Source: Cephalopachus bancanus
Taxonomy: Eukaryota; Chordata; Mammalia; Primates; Tarsiidae
Length of the DNA: 64,000 nucleotides
NCBI GenBank assembly: GCA_027257055.1
Contig: JAPVLO010001001.1
Location: 186,001 to 250,000, forward strand
Direction of reading: 5' to 3'
The translations under genes were made by a program, and so were the position numbers. The notes beneath the pieces are model-generated. The model was not told the origin of the DNA. It worked only from the letters and a program-made list of their open reading frames with translations, and made no database searches. How positions within the stretch are numbered: position 1 is the first letter of the stretch; each line of letters opens with the position of its first letter. Below are positions 37,292 through 48,615 of the stretch, one piece after another.

Positions 37292-38991
37292 TATTTTATG
37301 CTCAAACCATACATGTTATTTTTCCTATGAAAGACACTCTTACCCACCTTCCATTTGCTTTTAGGATAATTCAGACTTTAATAAAATTAAAGTTTCGTGC
37401 TTAATATCTTCTCTCAAGTTTTTAAACATTAACAGTCCAACTCAGAGCAATCATAGATAATATTGGTGGATTGAACTACTGATGCCTGCAGGAGTTGATC
37501 CCAGCTTAGCCACAAGAACTGCACCACCAATTTGTATAGCAATCTGGTCTCCTAATAACAGTGAAAAACACTGGTTGCTCATCCAGAAAGACACTAGGTA
37601 TCTAAAGTGGATAGAGTGCATTCATGGATCTAAAGTAAACTATTCCTTTCCTGTTGAAAAAGTATAATAATTACTATTGGAAATAAACAAATTGTTTAAC
37701 CTTACTTATGGAGAGTCTTTGCTGCCCTGAAGCCCATTATTTTAGCTCGACCACTTGGGGGATTTCATTCTTATAAAATAAGAGCTTGCTTACAATCTCC
37801 ATATGTTTTTCTTGTAAGGAATGATTATCACATTGTAAAAATTAATCACCGCAGTGATATGTATTCCATACCCTGTCAAAACTGTATTCTCACAAATTGT
37901 TTAGCTGATAGTTATTACAAAGATTTTCTCATTCTTAAACAAACCCCGCCGGGCTCGGTGGCTCAGCCTGTAATCCCGCGCCTTTGGGAGGCTGAGGTGA
38001 GTGGATTGCCTGAGCCCGCGGGTTCGAGACCCGCCTGGGCAGCGAGACCTCATCTCTACAATAAATCAAAAAATCAGCCGGACGTGGTAGCGCGTGCCTG
38101 TAATTCCGGCTATTTGGAAGGCTGAGGCGGAAGGATCACCGGAGCTCAGCAGGTTGAGGCTGCGGTGGCCGGGAGCGGCCACTGCACTCCAGTCTGGGCA
38201 ACAGAGTGAGACTCCAACTCAAAAAAAAAAAACAAAAAAAAAACAAAAAAAAAAAACCCCATTCTTGTCACAATGCAGCTGCCATCTCGCTGGAATGATA
38301 AATATTGTTTATAAAGATTGTATGAGAATAACTCTATTTTGGAGAATAGACATAAAGCATTTCTAGTTACTTGTGTCTTCAGAACTACAACCCTAATAGC
38401 TATGGCTACTTCAGTAAGAGTTGCACCTGTGGCTTTAGCTCATGAATTTTACACGTCTAATTAAGAATGTTTTTATAGGCTTAGCTACCCAAGAGATTAT
38501 TGATTAGAAGCTGGAGAGATGAGTTAATGACTTGCAAGTAGCATTTTGAACTGTAGAACAAGAAATTGTGATCTTAAAAGTTAGGTTGGCTTCTCAATTT
38601 CCCTCTGAGTTTAAATGTCTTTGCCTCACTCCTTTAAAGGTAAATAAATCTTTCCACATATGGGAAAAGATGAAAATAATATTCTTGTAATTTGGAATCA
38701 TTCATGCTTGAGTATAGAACTTACAACATTATACCAAGAAATCCTAGAAATTATCATTGCTGAAAAGCAATTCTGGTCCACTGAATTGGCCCATTCTATA
38801 TTTAATAATATTTCTTCATTCGTTAATCAAAACTCAGTGATGTCTATATACATCAATTTGGGAATATAAGGAGCAGATATACTTTGGTTGCTTTGTCTAC
38901 TTCCTATAATCTTCAGAGTGCTAAAGAAAAGCATATCTCAGCCTCACATGGAATTCCAGGGTTTTGTGCATAAAAATAAAAAATGAGGAGG
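37292..38991 (+). pseudogene. env: env remnant, unit A8, split by an Alu
   Basis: The SU fragment is open at 37482-37667. The Alu at 37948-38256 cuts SU just before the cleavage region, after L-K-Q-T-P. Downstream the cleavage motif is R-H-K-A. TM is open at 38660-38869. The polypurine tract and the start of the following LTR have been lost near 38990. Confidence 0.83.
37948..38256 (+). mobile_element. Alu insertion in unit A8 env
   Basis: A forward-strand dimeric Alu starts GCCGGGCTCGGTGGCTCAGC. The B-box-like GGTTCGAGACC lies near 38022, with the A-rich linker ACAATAAATCAAAAAAT near 38060. It ends in an A-tail interrupted by C residues. The short flanking AAACCCC at 37941-37947 recurs after the tail and is consistent with a target duplication merged with the A-run. 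Confidence 0.94.
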
Positions 38992-39861
38992 TGTGGGCTT
39001 TTTTCCACTTGGCACAAACAACCAGGAAACCTCTTGCTGGCTCTAACAGAGGACTCTAAACACAAAACGAACACGACTGACTTCGGATTCTTCTTCCCAT
39101 AATCCACGGTTATTTTTTGTGGTAGTTTTTAAACAATTTAAGATTAATTTTGAGTCACATTCGGAGACAGTGAATGTCACAGTTTCTCTTGATTTGATTT
39201 TAGAAATGTATAGATATGAGTCCTAGAAAATAGTTTATACAGATTAAGAAAATTTAAGTAAGGAATTTCTTTTAGAAGTATGGTTTTTGCAGTTTGATTT
39301 AGGTAGGCCAGTGAGGTTTGAATTAGGTCAGCTGGTGATAGGAGAGTGTAACCATAGCAGCAATTGTTTAAAAAAAATAATTTCAATTAGTACAGATATT
39401 AGAAGTTAATAATTCACTGTGGTGGTGGTTTCTGGTTTAGACATTGAATGAAGTTAATTCAAGATGATGTAGTTGTAACACAATTAAGGGCACATTAGAA
39501 ACTGGTGTGGGGAACATAAAGGTAGCATACGGTACAAAAAGACAATTTGTGGTTGTCCCGCCTCATGTTCTTCCTTATGTTCTTCTTTATGTATGATAAA
39601 ACATTTGCTAGAGTGGGGGGGGTGCCCTTTGTTCACTAGAACCTGTTCATGTGAAAGGCACGTTTTACCTTTTGTTCCCATGATGATAAATTTTCAGAAT
39701 TTTGGGATAAAATCCCTGGGATTACACCCATTGAAAGTCTTCTGCTTACTAAGCAGGAGTGCAGTCCCTGCCTCTCACCGGTGTCTTCTTTCTTTTGTAA
39801 ATCGCTAATTATGTCACTCCAGAAATGGTCCCCAGAACCTTGCAGGGCAGAACGTCTGCCA
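38992..39861 (+). repeat. LTR8, family A, 5' end deleted
   Basis: The first ~110 bp, including TGTTGGCAGC and the ACCATGGACC block, are missing. The LTR begins at the CTTTTTTCCACTTGGC segment. The remainder is normal, with GGGATAAAATCC near 39703. The primer-binding-site remnant at 39862 reads CTAGCGCCAAACCTGGCGC. Confidence 0.88.
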
Positions 39862-40014
39862 CTAGCGCCAAACCTGGCGCCCAGGAAAGGTTAGCTTTTT
39901 CTAGTTTCAGGAGGACTAGGAACTTATCCAAGCGTTCTGTAGACCCTTATGTGAAGACAGCCAGAAATAATATGGTTAGGATTATTTTTGCAATGCCAGA
40001 GCCATGAAAAAACC

Positions 40015-41000
40015 GTGGTCAGAGCAAATCTAAGGAACAACAAATATTCATCAGTATAGTAAATAATATGTTGTCTAAACGTGGAACTAAGGTTTATTTT
40101 AATAATCTAGCCCTCTTTTTGCATTTTGTGCAGAAAAATATTGTCTTCTGAGGATGATAGCATAGATTTGGATACCTGGGCCAAAGTTGGGGGAATACTA
40201 AAATTGTGATACACATAGGATTGACCTGAGAAAGTGCAATGTGATGCTTTGCCTTATGGAAATTAATTAAAGATGCTTTAAATCCACAGCAGAATTATGA
40301 ACAATCTCCTTCCAAAAATGCTACTAATGATGATGATATTGAAGAAACTTTTCGCCACTATTTGCTACCCCCTTCACATGATGACAAGTTATCTTAACAA
40401 AATAAGGATGAATTGATGATCAGAAATGTCCTACTAATGTTACTGCACCTCTTTCTAAGGTTTTCCTTTAAGGGTTGAGAGTACTGAGATAAAGCCTGGA
40501 CCTAGTTACACTTTTCCTTTTCTTAAGGGTTCAGGGAGCTAGTGCTGTAATAAGCAAAATATATAAGGAATATATAAGTAATATAAGTACAATAAGGAAT
40601 ATGAGGAAGATAAATAATATTTATAAGCAATATATAAATAATTCAAGCACAAGTATATAAGTAATAAGCAAAAGAGTATCTCATTACACTCTTGCTTGAA
40701 TTGTGGGACCATTCAGACATTTTCTTACAATCTGTCTAAGCAAGTTATGGCTACTTTACAAGGCACACCAGCACCACTTATTGCGGCTACTCGACCCAAA
40801 ACACTGTGTCATAAATGTCAAAAAGGCTGTCACAGGGTAAAAAATGTTGGTCAAATTTTTACAACAATGGCACTCCCTTAATTCAACGACAAGTCATCCT
40901 GATTAAGGAAAAGGGCCAGAGGGGCTGGCGCTCGCCCCAGATAACGATAGGTTCAGCTTCCACCATGAACACGTTCATTCATTTGCTCCATCACAGAGCT
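40015..41000 (+). pseudogene. gag: gag remnant, unit A9
   Basis: The initiator has become GTG (40015), with a one-base loss just after it. The family-wide matrix frameshift is present. About 25 bp around the GATGCAGTCGTAAAATATCA block are missing near 40415. The AT-rich spacer is at about 40548-40674. The second zinc knuckle near 40808 reads C-H-K-C-Q-K-G-C-H. Confidence 0.82.
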
Positions 41001-41827
41001 CATCTGTGCCACCCCAGTTAGTGCCCGACTAGACCTTTGTTCCCCACCTGCAATAATATTAACGCCAGATGTCCCTGTGTCTCCAATCCTTATAGGGGAA
41101 AAGGGCCCTCTCCCAGAAATTATAGTGAAAGTATTAAGGGCAGAAGCTGCTTGTCTTATCCAGGAACTTCCATTATTTCTGGAGTGGTGGATTTGGATTA
41201 CACAGAGGGAAAACAGGTGCTTGTTGCTCCCCTTAAAAACTGTACAGTTTAACAAAGGTCAGAGAATAGCCCAGTTGCTATTCCAACCTTATCACAAAGC
41301 AAGTAAAACTTTAAATAACCTGCCTAGTGGTGACTCTGGATTTGACACTAGCGATGTTGCATTTTGGGTTCTGGAGTTTAATAATACTAGACCTTTAAAA
41401 CATTGTATGTTCAAGGAGTTAACAGTAAAGACTTATGGGATAGAGAAGTCGTAATCTCGCATTGCTGGGAAAAATTGGCCTGCTTCATGATCCACTCATA
41501 TAGCAACTTCTGGACTCATAGGCATTGGTTGAGAACGCTTAACAGTCAAAAGCTCGAAAATTTTATATTGGACAGACCATGAGACATTAGGAACCTTTTG
41601 CCCATATGTCATGCCAACTATCCCCTTTACATTATGGGGAAGAGACATTCTTGCTAAAATGGGCATGCTTTCATATGGTCCTATTAACAAAGTTTCAGCA
41701 GAAATGCTACAAATGGGCTATGATTCCTTCAAGGGACTTGGCAAAAAATTGACATGGAATTCAGGAACCTGTTGAAGTTAAAGAAAAGACAATCCAAGCT
41801 AGTATTGCCTACTCAAATTTACCCTAG
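41001..41827 (+). pseudogene. pro: pro remnant, unit A9
   Basis: A 125-codon run at 41077-41454 spans most of dUTPase and reaches the protease start. The DTGAD motif is destroyed there (GGGATAGAGAAGTCG near 41438). The flap and G-patch parts remain recognisable to the TAG at 41825-41827. Confidence 0.81.
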
Positions 41828-41884
41828 GGGCCATTGTTCCCAAGACTGCCAACCCTATTTCCTGGTAAGCTGATGAACTGGTTT

Positions 41885-43070
41885 ATGTGGAACAATGGCC
41901 CATGCACTGAGTTATGGTTAAGGCAGACATAAACTAGTCTAACAACAAATTAAAGATGGGTCACATAAAGCCTTCTACTATTCCCTGTGACTGGCAACAA
42001 CTAACCCTTAAAACACTCCTATTTTTGCCCTTAAGAAAAAATCTGGTAAATGGTGACTTTACAGGATTTGGATGTTTTAACGCTGCTATGGAAGCCATGG
42101 GAATGTTTCTGCCTGGTTTGCTATCTTCAGTCGCTATACCTGTTTAATATTATAGTCACTGATTTACAGGATTTTTCCTTTACTATACTTTTAAACGCAG
42201 ATGATTGTAAAAAAACTTCTTTAGTTTACCCTCCGAGAATTTAAAGAAACCATTTCAAATAATTCAATGAAGAGTCCTCCGACAAGGAATAAAAATTGCC
42301 CTACCTTGTGCCAGAAGTATGTGGACGCTGCTTTACAATGTATTAGAAGCCAATATCCTAATCTTTATTTAACCCTTATATGAATAACATTTTTGCTTGC
42401 TCACGGACATCATGCCTTTTTAGCTGAATTTCTTAATCAAACTGTGACTGCTCTCACTGATTGTGGTTTAAAAATTTCTCCTGAAAAGTTTCAAACGAAT
42501 CTTTCACTTATCTTGGCCATATGTTAAACAAACAAAAGTTGTCAGCAAATTTTACAATTACGAAAAGATCACTTGGTGATATTTAATGTTTTCCAAAATT
42601 TTTTGGAGATATTAATCGGATTAAATCTATTTACATATCACCACGGTAGACGTAAATCCCTTGTTCAATATTTTACGGGGGAATTTTTTCCCAAAAAGGA
42701 GAGAATTCTCACATCAGAGATCTAGGATGCCTTGTCCCTTGTGGAAAAGGGTATTGAGTCTCAAAACGTTAAAAGAGCAGATTCCAATCTACCTTAGGAC
42801 TTAATTATTCTCCCCACAATCCCACCAATGTCTATGGAAAGAAGGACCAAAGACATGGTCCCATCTGTCAGTAACCTCTAAAATAGTATTAAATTTCTAT
42901 CCCTATTTAGTAGGTTGATTAATAACTAAAGAGAGACAAAGAAGTGTTGAATTGTTTAGACAGGATCTTCGTAATATTGTTATTTCTTATGAGAGAATTA
43001 AATTTCAAACATTGTTTTAAACTAGATACGATTGACAATTTGCATTGACTGATTATAGAAAACCTACTTT
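41885..43070 (+). pseudogene. pol: pol remnant, unit A9
   Basis: RT blocks are present. The catalytic box at 42377-42388 reads Y-M-N-N, with both aspartates changed to Asn. Each change is a G-to-A transition. A small deletion (AACTTTA) lies in the first catalytic block near 42145. The RNase H stub ends near 43070. Confidence 0.83.
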
Positions 43071-44487
43071 ACTTTGTGCTCAAACCAATCATGTTACTAA
43101 TGATAATTTTTTCCTACGAAACACACTCTACTCACCTCTCACTTGTTTTTAGGATAATTCAGCTTTTAAGAATTGTAAAGCTTCATGCTTAATGTCTTCT
43201 CTAAAGTTTTTAAACCACTAACAGTCCAACTCAGATCAATCATAGAAAATATTGGTGGATTGAAATGCTGATGCCTGTAGGAGTTGATTCCAACTTAGCC
43301 TCAAGAACTGCACCACCAATAAGTATAGCAATCTAGTCTCCTAATATCACCAAATAAGACTGGTTGTTCATCCGGCAGAACACTGGAACTCCAAAGCGGT
43401 GAGAGTGCATTTATTGATCTAAAGTAAATTATTCCATACCTGTTGAAAAAGCATAACAACTACTATTGGAAATGTACAATTTGTTTAGGCTTTCTTATGG
43501 AGAGCCTTGCTGCCCTGAAGCCCATTATTTTAGCCTGACCACTTGGGGGATTTCATACCTCTAAAATAAGAGCTTGCTTACAATGTCCATATGTTTTTCT
43601 TGTATGGAAAGAATATCACATTGTAAAAATTAATCACCACCATGATATGTATTCTATACCCTGTCAAAATTGTATTCTCACAAATTGTTTAACTGATGCT
43701 TATTGTGAAGATTTTCGAATTCTTCCACAAACCCCATATTTGGTAGTCCAGTGCAGCTGTCATATCTCTGGAATGATTAATATGGTTTACAAATATTGTA
43801 TGAGATTAACTCTATTTCGGACAACAGACATAAAAGATTTCTAGTTACTTGTGTCTTCAGAACTACAGCCCTAATAGCTATGGCTACTTCAGTAATAGTT
43901 GCACCTGTGGCTCTAGCTCAGGAAATTTACACATTTACTTTTGCTCATTAGTTAATATTGAATGCATTTATAGCCTTAGCTACCCAAGAGATTATTGATT
44001 TGAAGGTGGACAGCAGAGTTAATGCCTTGCAAGTAGCCTTTCTAACTATAGGACAAGAACTTGCAATCTAAAAATGAGGCTTGTTCTTCGATGTCACTCT
44101 GAGCTTCAATGTCTTTGCCTCACTCCTTTAAAGGTAAATAAGCCTGTCCACACATGGTACAAGATTAAAAATTATATTCTTGTAGTTTGGAATCATTTAG
44201 ACTTGAGTATAGACCTTAATAAATTTCACCAAGAAATCCTCGACCTTACGGTAACTGAAAACAATTCCGGTGTACTGAATTGTCCCGTTCTATATTTACT
44301 AATATTTTTTCATTCATTAATCAAAAATCATTGATGTCTATATTCATCAATGTGGGAATTTGTGGAGCAGTTATACTTTGGTTGCTTTGTCTACTTCCTA
44401 TCATCTTCAGAGTGCTAAAGAAGAGCATAACTCCACTCCATACGGAATTCTAGGGTATGGTGCTTAAAAATAAAAAAAACCGGGAGA
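43071..44487 (+). pseudogene. env: env remnant, unit A9
   Basis: The SU end is open at 43647-43844. In the env frame the cleavage motif near 43825 reads N-R-H-K-R-F-L. TM is open at 44074-44334. The polypurine tract is AAAAAAAACCGGGAGA just before LTR9. Confidence 0.82.
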
Positions 44488-45486
44488 TGTTGTCAGCTGT
44501 CCACTGAGGCCCACTGAGCGTTAGAGATCAGGGAAGACCATGGACCCCGAAAACACTAGGATGCATTTAGAAGTTGTTGACTCCATTCCCTCACCCTTTT
44601 TACACTTGGCACAAACAACCAGGAAAACCCCTTGCTGGCTCTAACAGTGGACTTTGAAAGCAAAACAAACCAGCTGACTTCGGAGTCTTTGTTCCAATAT
44701 TCTATGGTTATTTTTTATGGTTGTTTTTAAACAATTTAAGTTTAATTTTGAGGAGTTAAAATTAAAGTTAATTCACATTAGGAGACAATGCATGTCACAG
44801 TTTCTCTTTATCTAATTTTAGAAATGTATAGATATAGGTCCTAGAAAATAGTTTTTATAGATTTGAAAATTTAAGTAATTATTTTCTTTCAAAAGTATGG
44901 TTAGTGCATTTTGTTGTAGGAAGGTCTGTGAGGTATGAATTAGGCCAGCTGGTGCTAGTAGAGTGTAGTCATAGCAGCAATTGTTTTAATAAAAAATAAT
45001 TTCAATTAGTACAGATATTCGAAGTTAATAATTCAGCATGGTGGTTTCTGGTTTAGACATTGAGTGAAGTTAATTCAAGGTGATGTAGTTGTAATACAAT
45101 TAATGGCACATAAGAAACTTGTTTGGGGAACATTAAGGTAGCATAAGATAACAAAAGACAATTTGTGATTGTTCCTCCTCATTTTCTTCCATTCATCCTA
45201 ATATTCTTCTTTATGTATGATAAAACATTTGCTTGAGAGTGAGGGGTGTCCTTAGTTCACCAGTACCTGTTCATGTGAAAGGCACATGCTACCTTTTGTT
45301 CCCGTGATGATAACTTTGCAGAATTTTGGGATAAAAGCCCTGAGATTAAACCCATTCAAAGTGTTCTGCTTACTAAGCAGGAATTCAGTCCCTTTCTCTC
45401 TCTCCAGTGTCTTCTTTCTTTTGTAAATTGGCAATGCTGTCATACCTGAAAGGGACCCCAAACCATGCATGGCAGGATGCCCACAA
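44488..45486 (+). repeat. LTR9, family A
   Basis: It starts TGTTGTCAGCTGTCC. A ~24-bp private insertion (GAGTTAAAATTAAAGTTAA) sits at about 44753-44775, making it the longest complete family A LTR. A 10-bp repeat-like insert (CATTCATCCT) lies near 45190. The primer-binding-site remnant at 45487-45508 reads CTAGAGCCTAAATCTGGGG. Confidence 0.9.
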
Positions 45487-45641
45487 CTAGAGCCTAAATC
45501 TGGGGCCCAGGAAAGGTAAGCTTTTCTAGTTTCTGGAGGGCTAGGAACTTATCCAAGGGTGCTGCACACCCTGCTGTAGAGACAGCCTGAAAGAAGATGG
45601 GTAAGAATTACTTTTTGTAATGCTAGACACATGCCACAACC

Positions 45642-46650
45642 ATAGGCCAGAGAGAATCTAAGGAACAGCAAATATTCATCAGTATAATGAAGAATACATT
45701 GTCTAAACGTGGAACTAAGGTTACTTCTAATAATATAGCCCTCTTTTTGCATTTTGTTCAGAATAATATTGTTTACTGAGGGCGATACTGTAGATTTGCA
45801 TTCCTGGGCCAAAGTTGGGAAAAACTAAAATTGTATTACACCGACCATGGACTTAAGAAAGTGCCCTCTGATTCTTTGTCTTGTGGAAATTAAAGATGCT
45901 TTGAATCCACAACAATATTATGAGAATGCTCCTTCCAAAAAAGTCACTAGTTATGATGATCATGAAGAAAACTTGTGCTACTGCTTTGGCACCCCCTTTA
46001 CATGATTACAATTTATCTTCCCAAAACAAGGTTGAATTCGTGGATGCAGGTGTAAAATATCATGAGCAGAAATATCCTAATAATGTTACTGCACCTCTTT
46101 CTAAGGTTTTCCTTTAAGGGTTGAGAATACTGATATATAGCCTGGACCTATTAGCACTTTTTATTTTCTTAATGTGTTCAGAAGCTAGAGCTGTAATAAG
46201 CAAAATATATAAGTAATATGTAAGTAATATAAATAAAATAAGGAATATAAGCAATATAAATAATGTATATGAACAATATATAAATAATTCAATCATAAGT
46301 ATATAAGTAATATGCAAAAGAATATCTCATTACACTCTTGCTTGAATTGTGGGGCAATTCGGACATTTTATTACAATCTGTCTGACTAAGCAAGATATGG
46401 CTACATTTTACACGGCATACCATCACCACCTATTAGGGTTACTTGACCAAAAATACTGTGTCCTAAATGTCAAAAAGGCTGTCAAGGGGTAAAGAGTGTT
46501 GGTCTATATTTTACAGAAATGGCACTCCCTTAATTCAGCAACAAGTCATCCTGGTTCAGGGAAAGAGCCAGAGGGGCTGGCCCTTGCCCGCAATAACAAT
46601 AGAGGCAGCATCCACCATGAACGCATTCATTCCTTTAATCCATCGCAGAG
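45642..46650 (+). pseudogene. gag: gag remnant, unit A10
   Basis: The initiator is ATA (45642), as in A4. A run at 45920-46117 covers the acidic stretch and the end of matrix. The AT-rich spacer is at about 46193-46320. In the second zinc knuckle near 46460 the His codon is changed to Gln (GGCTGTCAAGGG). Confidence 0.82.
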
Positions 46651-47662
46651 CTCATCTGATCCACTCCAGTTAGCGCAGGGCTTGACCTCTGTTCCCCAAC
46701 TGCAATAATATTAACCCCAGATATCCCGGTAACCCCAGTCCTCATGGGAGTAATGGGCCTTCTCCCCCCGCAAAATAGTGGGAGTATTACTAGGCAGAAG
46801 CTTCCTGTTTTAGCCAAGAATTTCCATTATTCCTGGTCTGTTGGATTTGGATTACACAGGGGAAATCCTGGTGCTTGTCACTCCCCCAAATAAAACTGTA
46901 CAGTTTGTGTGTGTGTGTGTTGGAGTCTCACTCAGTCACCCAGACTGGAGTGCAGTGGTCACTCCCGGCCACCGCAGCCTCACCTGCTAGGCTCCAGCGA
47001 TCCTTCCACCTCAGCCTTCTGAGTAGCTGGAATTACAGGCATGCACTACCACGCCCGGCTGATTTTTTGTAGAGATGAGGTCTCAATGCCCAGGAGGGTC
47101 TTGAACCTGCAGGCTCAGGCAATCCACTCACCTCAGCCCCCCAAAGGCATGGGATTCAGGCTGAGCCACCGAGCCCGGCAAAGCTGTACAGTTTAACAAA
47201 GGTCAGAGAATAGCCCAGTTGCTGCTCCAGCCTTATCACAGAGTAGGTAAAACTGTACATAACCTGCCAAGTGGTGACTCTGGATTTGGCTCTAGCGATG
47301 CTGTTTTTTACATTCTGGAGATTACTAATTCGAGATTTAAAACCATATATATTCAAGGAGTTAGCATTAAATGCTTATTGGTACGTGAGACGATGCATCT
47401 TGCATTGCTGTGAAAGATTGGCCTGCTTCATTATCTACTCAAATAGCGCCTTTGGGACTCATAGGCATTGGTTGAGCACCTCAGTAGTCAGAAGCTCTAA
47501 AATTTTACATTGGACAGACTGAGTCTTTAGGACACTTTTGCCTATATGTCATTCATCTATCCCCTTTACATTAAGAGAAAGAGACATTTTTCTCAAATGG
47601 GAATGCTTTTATATAGCCCTAATAACAAAGTTTCAGCACAAATGCTACAATTGGTCTCTCAA
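46651..47662 (+). pseudogene. pro: pro remnant, unit A10, left part
   Basis: The dUTPase is split near its end by the Alu at 46907-47179. The protease start (near 47380) has lost DTGAD (GGTACGTGAGACGATGC). At 47662, just after ATGCTACAATTGG of the pre-G-patch region, the family B provirus interrupts the unit. The missing tail is at 56506-56612. Confidence 0.83.
46907..47179 (-). mobile_element. Alu insertion in unit A10 dUTPase
   Basis: A reverse-strand dimeric Alu has flanking 15-bp repeats AAAACTGTACAGTTT (46892-46906) and AAAGCTGTACAGTTT (47180-47194) as target duplication. In place of the usual T-run it has (GT)7 at 46907-46920, so the original A-tail has become a CA/GT microsatellite. 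The linker lacks ATTTATT relative to the other copies. Confidence 0.94.
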
Positions 47663-48462
47663 TGTTGGGAGCCAGCCACGGAGGCTCACTGAGCGTTAGG
47701 GATCAGGGGGCCATTGACCTCAAGACCACTAGAGTGTGTTTGGGAGCTGTTGACCCCATTGCCTCTCCCTTTTCTTGGCAAAAAAGTCTCATGTTAGTTC
47801 AAGCATGAAAATTCCAGACAGGGACGAACACAAGCTAACAGTAGAAATTCATTGTTTCTATTTCTCTCTGTCTGTGGTTTTGACTGTTGTCTGGTATAAG
47901 CCAGGACCACATTAAAGAGCCCAGGAACTGAGAGCCCAGCATGACCTTTTGATAGAGCAACAATATGTAAAATTGGTTTTGGTATTTTAAGTTTCATTGA
48001 CTATGTTAGGACAAAGCAAAAAAATAGATAAAATGTTTATCAATAGGAAAGTTATTCATAAGTATATTAAGTAGAATAAAATAAAATATAGATTACAATT
48101 GATAGAATGGTATAATATAAAAACTGTAATAATTCTTCTAACGGACATTAGCCTAGCATAGGAACTGAAAAGACAAGTTGAGTTTGTTTTTTACCATGCT
48201 TGAAGAAATATCTGGTGGGCAGGGGACGCCCCCATGCACCTGGTTGTCTGTTAATGTGGGAGGGCATCTGAGTTCGAATGTGCAAAATTTGGAGATAAAG
48301 CCCTCTGTACTTTTCAATAAATGGCTTCTGTCACTTGAACAGTAGTCCAGATCTCTTTTTCCCTCTCTTTCTTTCTCCTCCTTCCTCATCCTCTTTTTTT
48401 TAGTAGCTGAATCCTTCTCACCTCCAGGAACCCCAGACCCTGTGGGAGCAGGACTCTGGGAG
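47663..48462 (+). repeat. 5' LTR of family B provirus
   Basis: It begins TGTTGGGAGCC and is about 800 bp long. U3 differs strongly from family A, but the R/U5 region (GATAAAGCCCTCTG to CCTCTCTTTCTTTCTCC) is clearly related. GAGATAAAG near 48293 is TATA-like. AATAAA at 48316-48321 is the likely polyadenylation signal. Pyrimidine tracts follow. Confidence 0.9.
48316..48321 (+). promoter_or_regulatory. Polyadenylation signal in B 5' LTR
   Basis: AATAAA lies about 140 bp before the LTR end. In the 3' LTR of the same provirus the equivalent position reads CAAAAA, so the copy that would have ended the viral transcript has decayed. Confidence 0.6.
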
Positions 48463-48480
48463 TGGCGCCTAACGTGGGAG
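48463..48480 (+). promoter_or_regulatory. Primer-binding site, tRNA-Lys type
   Basis: TGGCGCCTAACGTGGGAG directly follows the 5' LTR. It is close to the TGGCGCCCAACGTGGGG site used by tRNA-Lys(1,2)-primed betaretroviruses and many HERV-K groups. The family A sites (for example CTAGCGCCTAAACCTGGGG) are decayed versions. Confidence 0.85.
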
Positions 48481-48483
48481 CCT

Positions 48484-48495
48484 TGGAAGGTAAGC
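48484..48495 (+). promoter_or_regulatory. Major 5' splice donor
   Basis: TGGAAGGTAAGC matches the consensus AAG/GTAAG, with the GT at 48490-48491. Most A units have an equivalent GGAAAGGTAAGC about 10 bp after the primer site. The position fits the donor used to make spliced env RNA. Confidence 0.7.
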
Positions 48496-48615
48496 TTTAT
48501 TCTCTTTTTCAGGATGGATAGGATATTACCCAGGGTGCTGCAGACCCCTCTGTAGAGGCGAGCAGAGCAAAGACGTGAAAGCATAGTTTTTGTGAACCAG
48601 AGCCGTGATATAATT

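Noticed and set aside
37948..38256. Pol III box A and box B, as if a tRNA or BC200-like RNA gene
   Set aside because: The boxes belong to the Alu left arm. There is no tRNA cloverleaf and no sign of a fixed transcript.
37859..38366. Two forward open frames around 38000
   Set aside because: Both are mainly translated Alu sequence (the usual P-V-I-P-A-type peptide) joined to env flanks.
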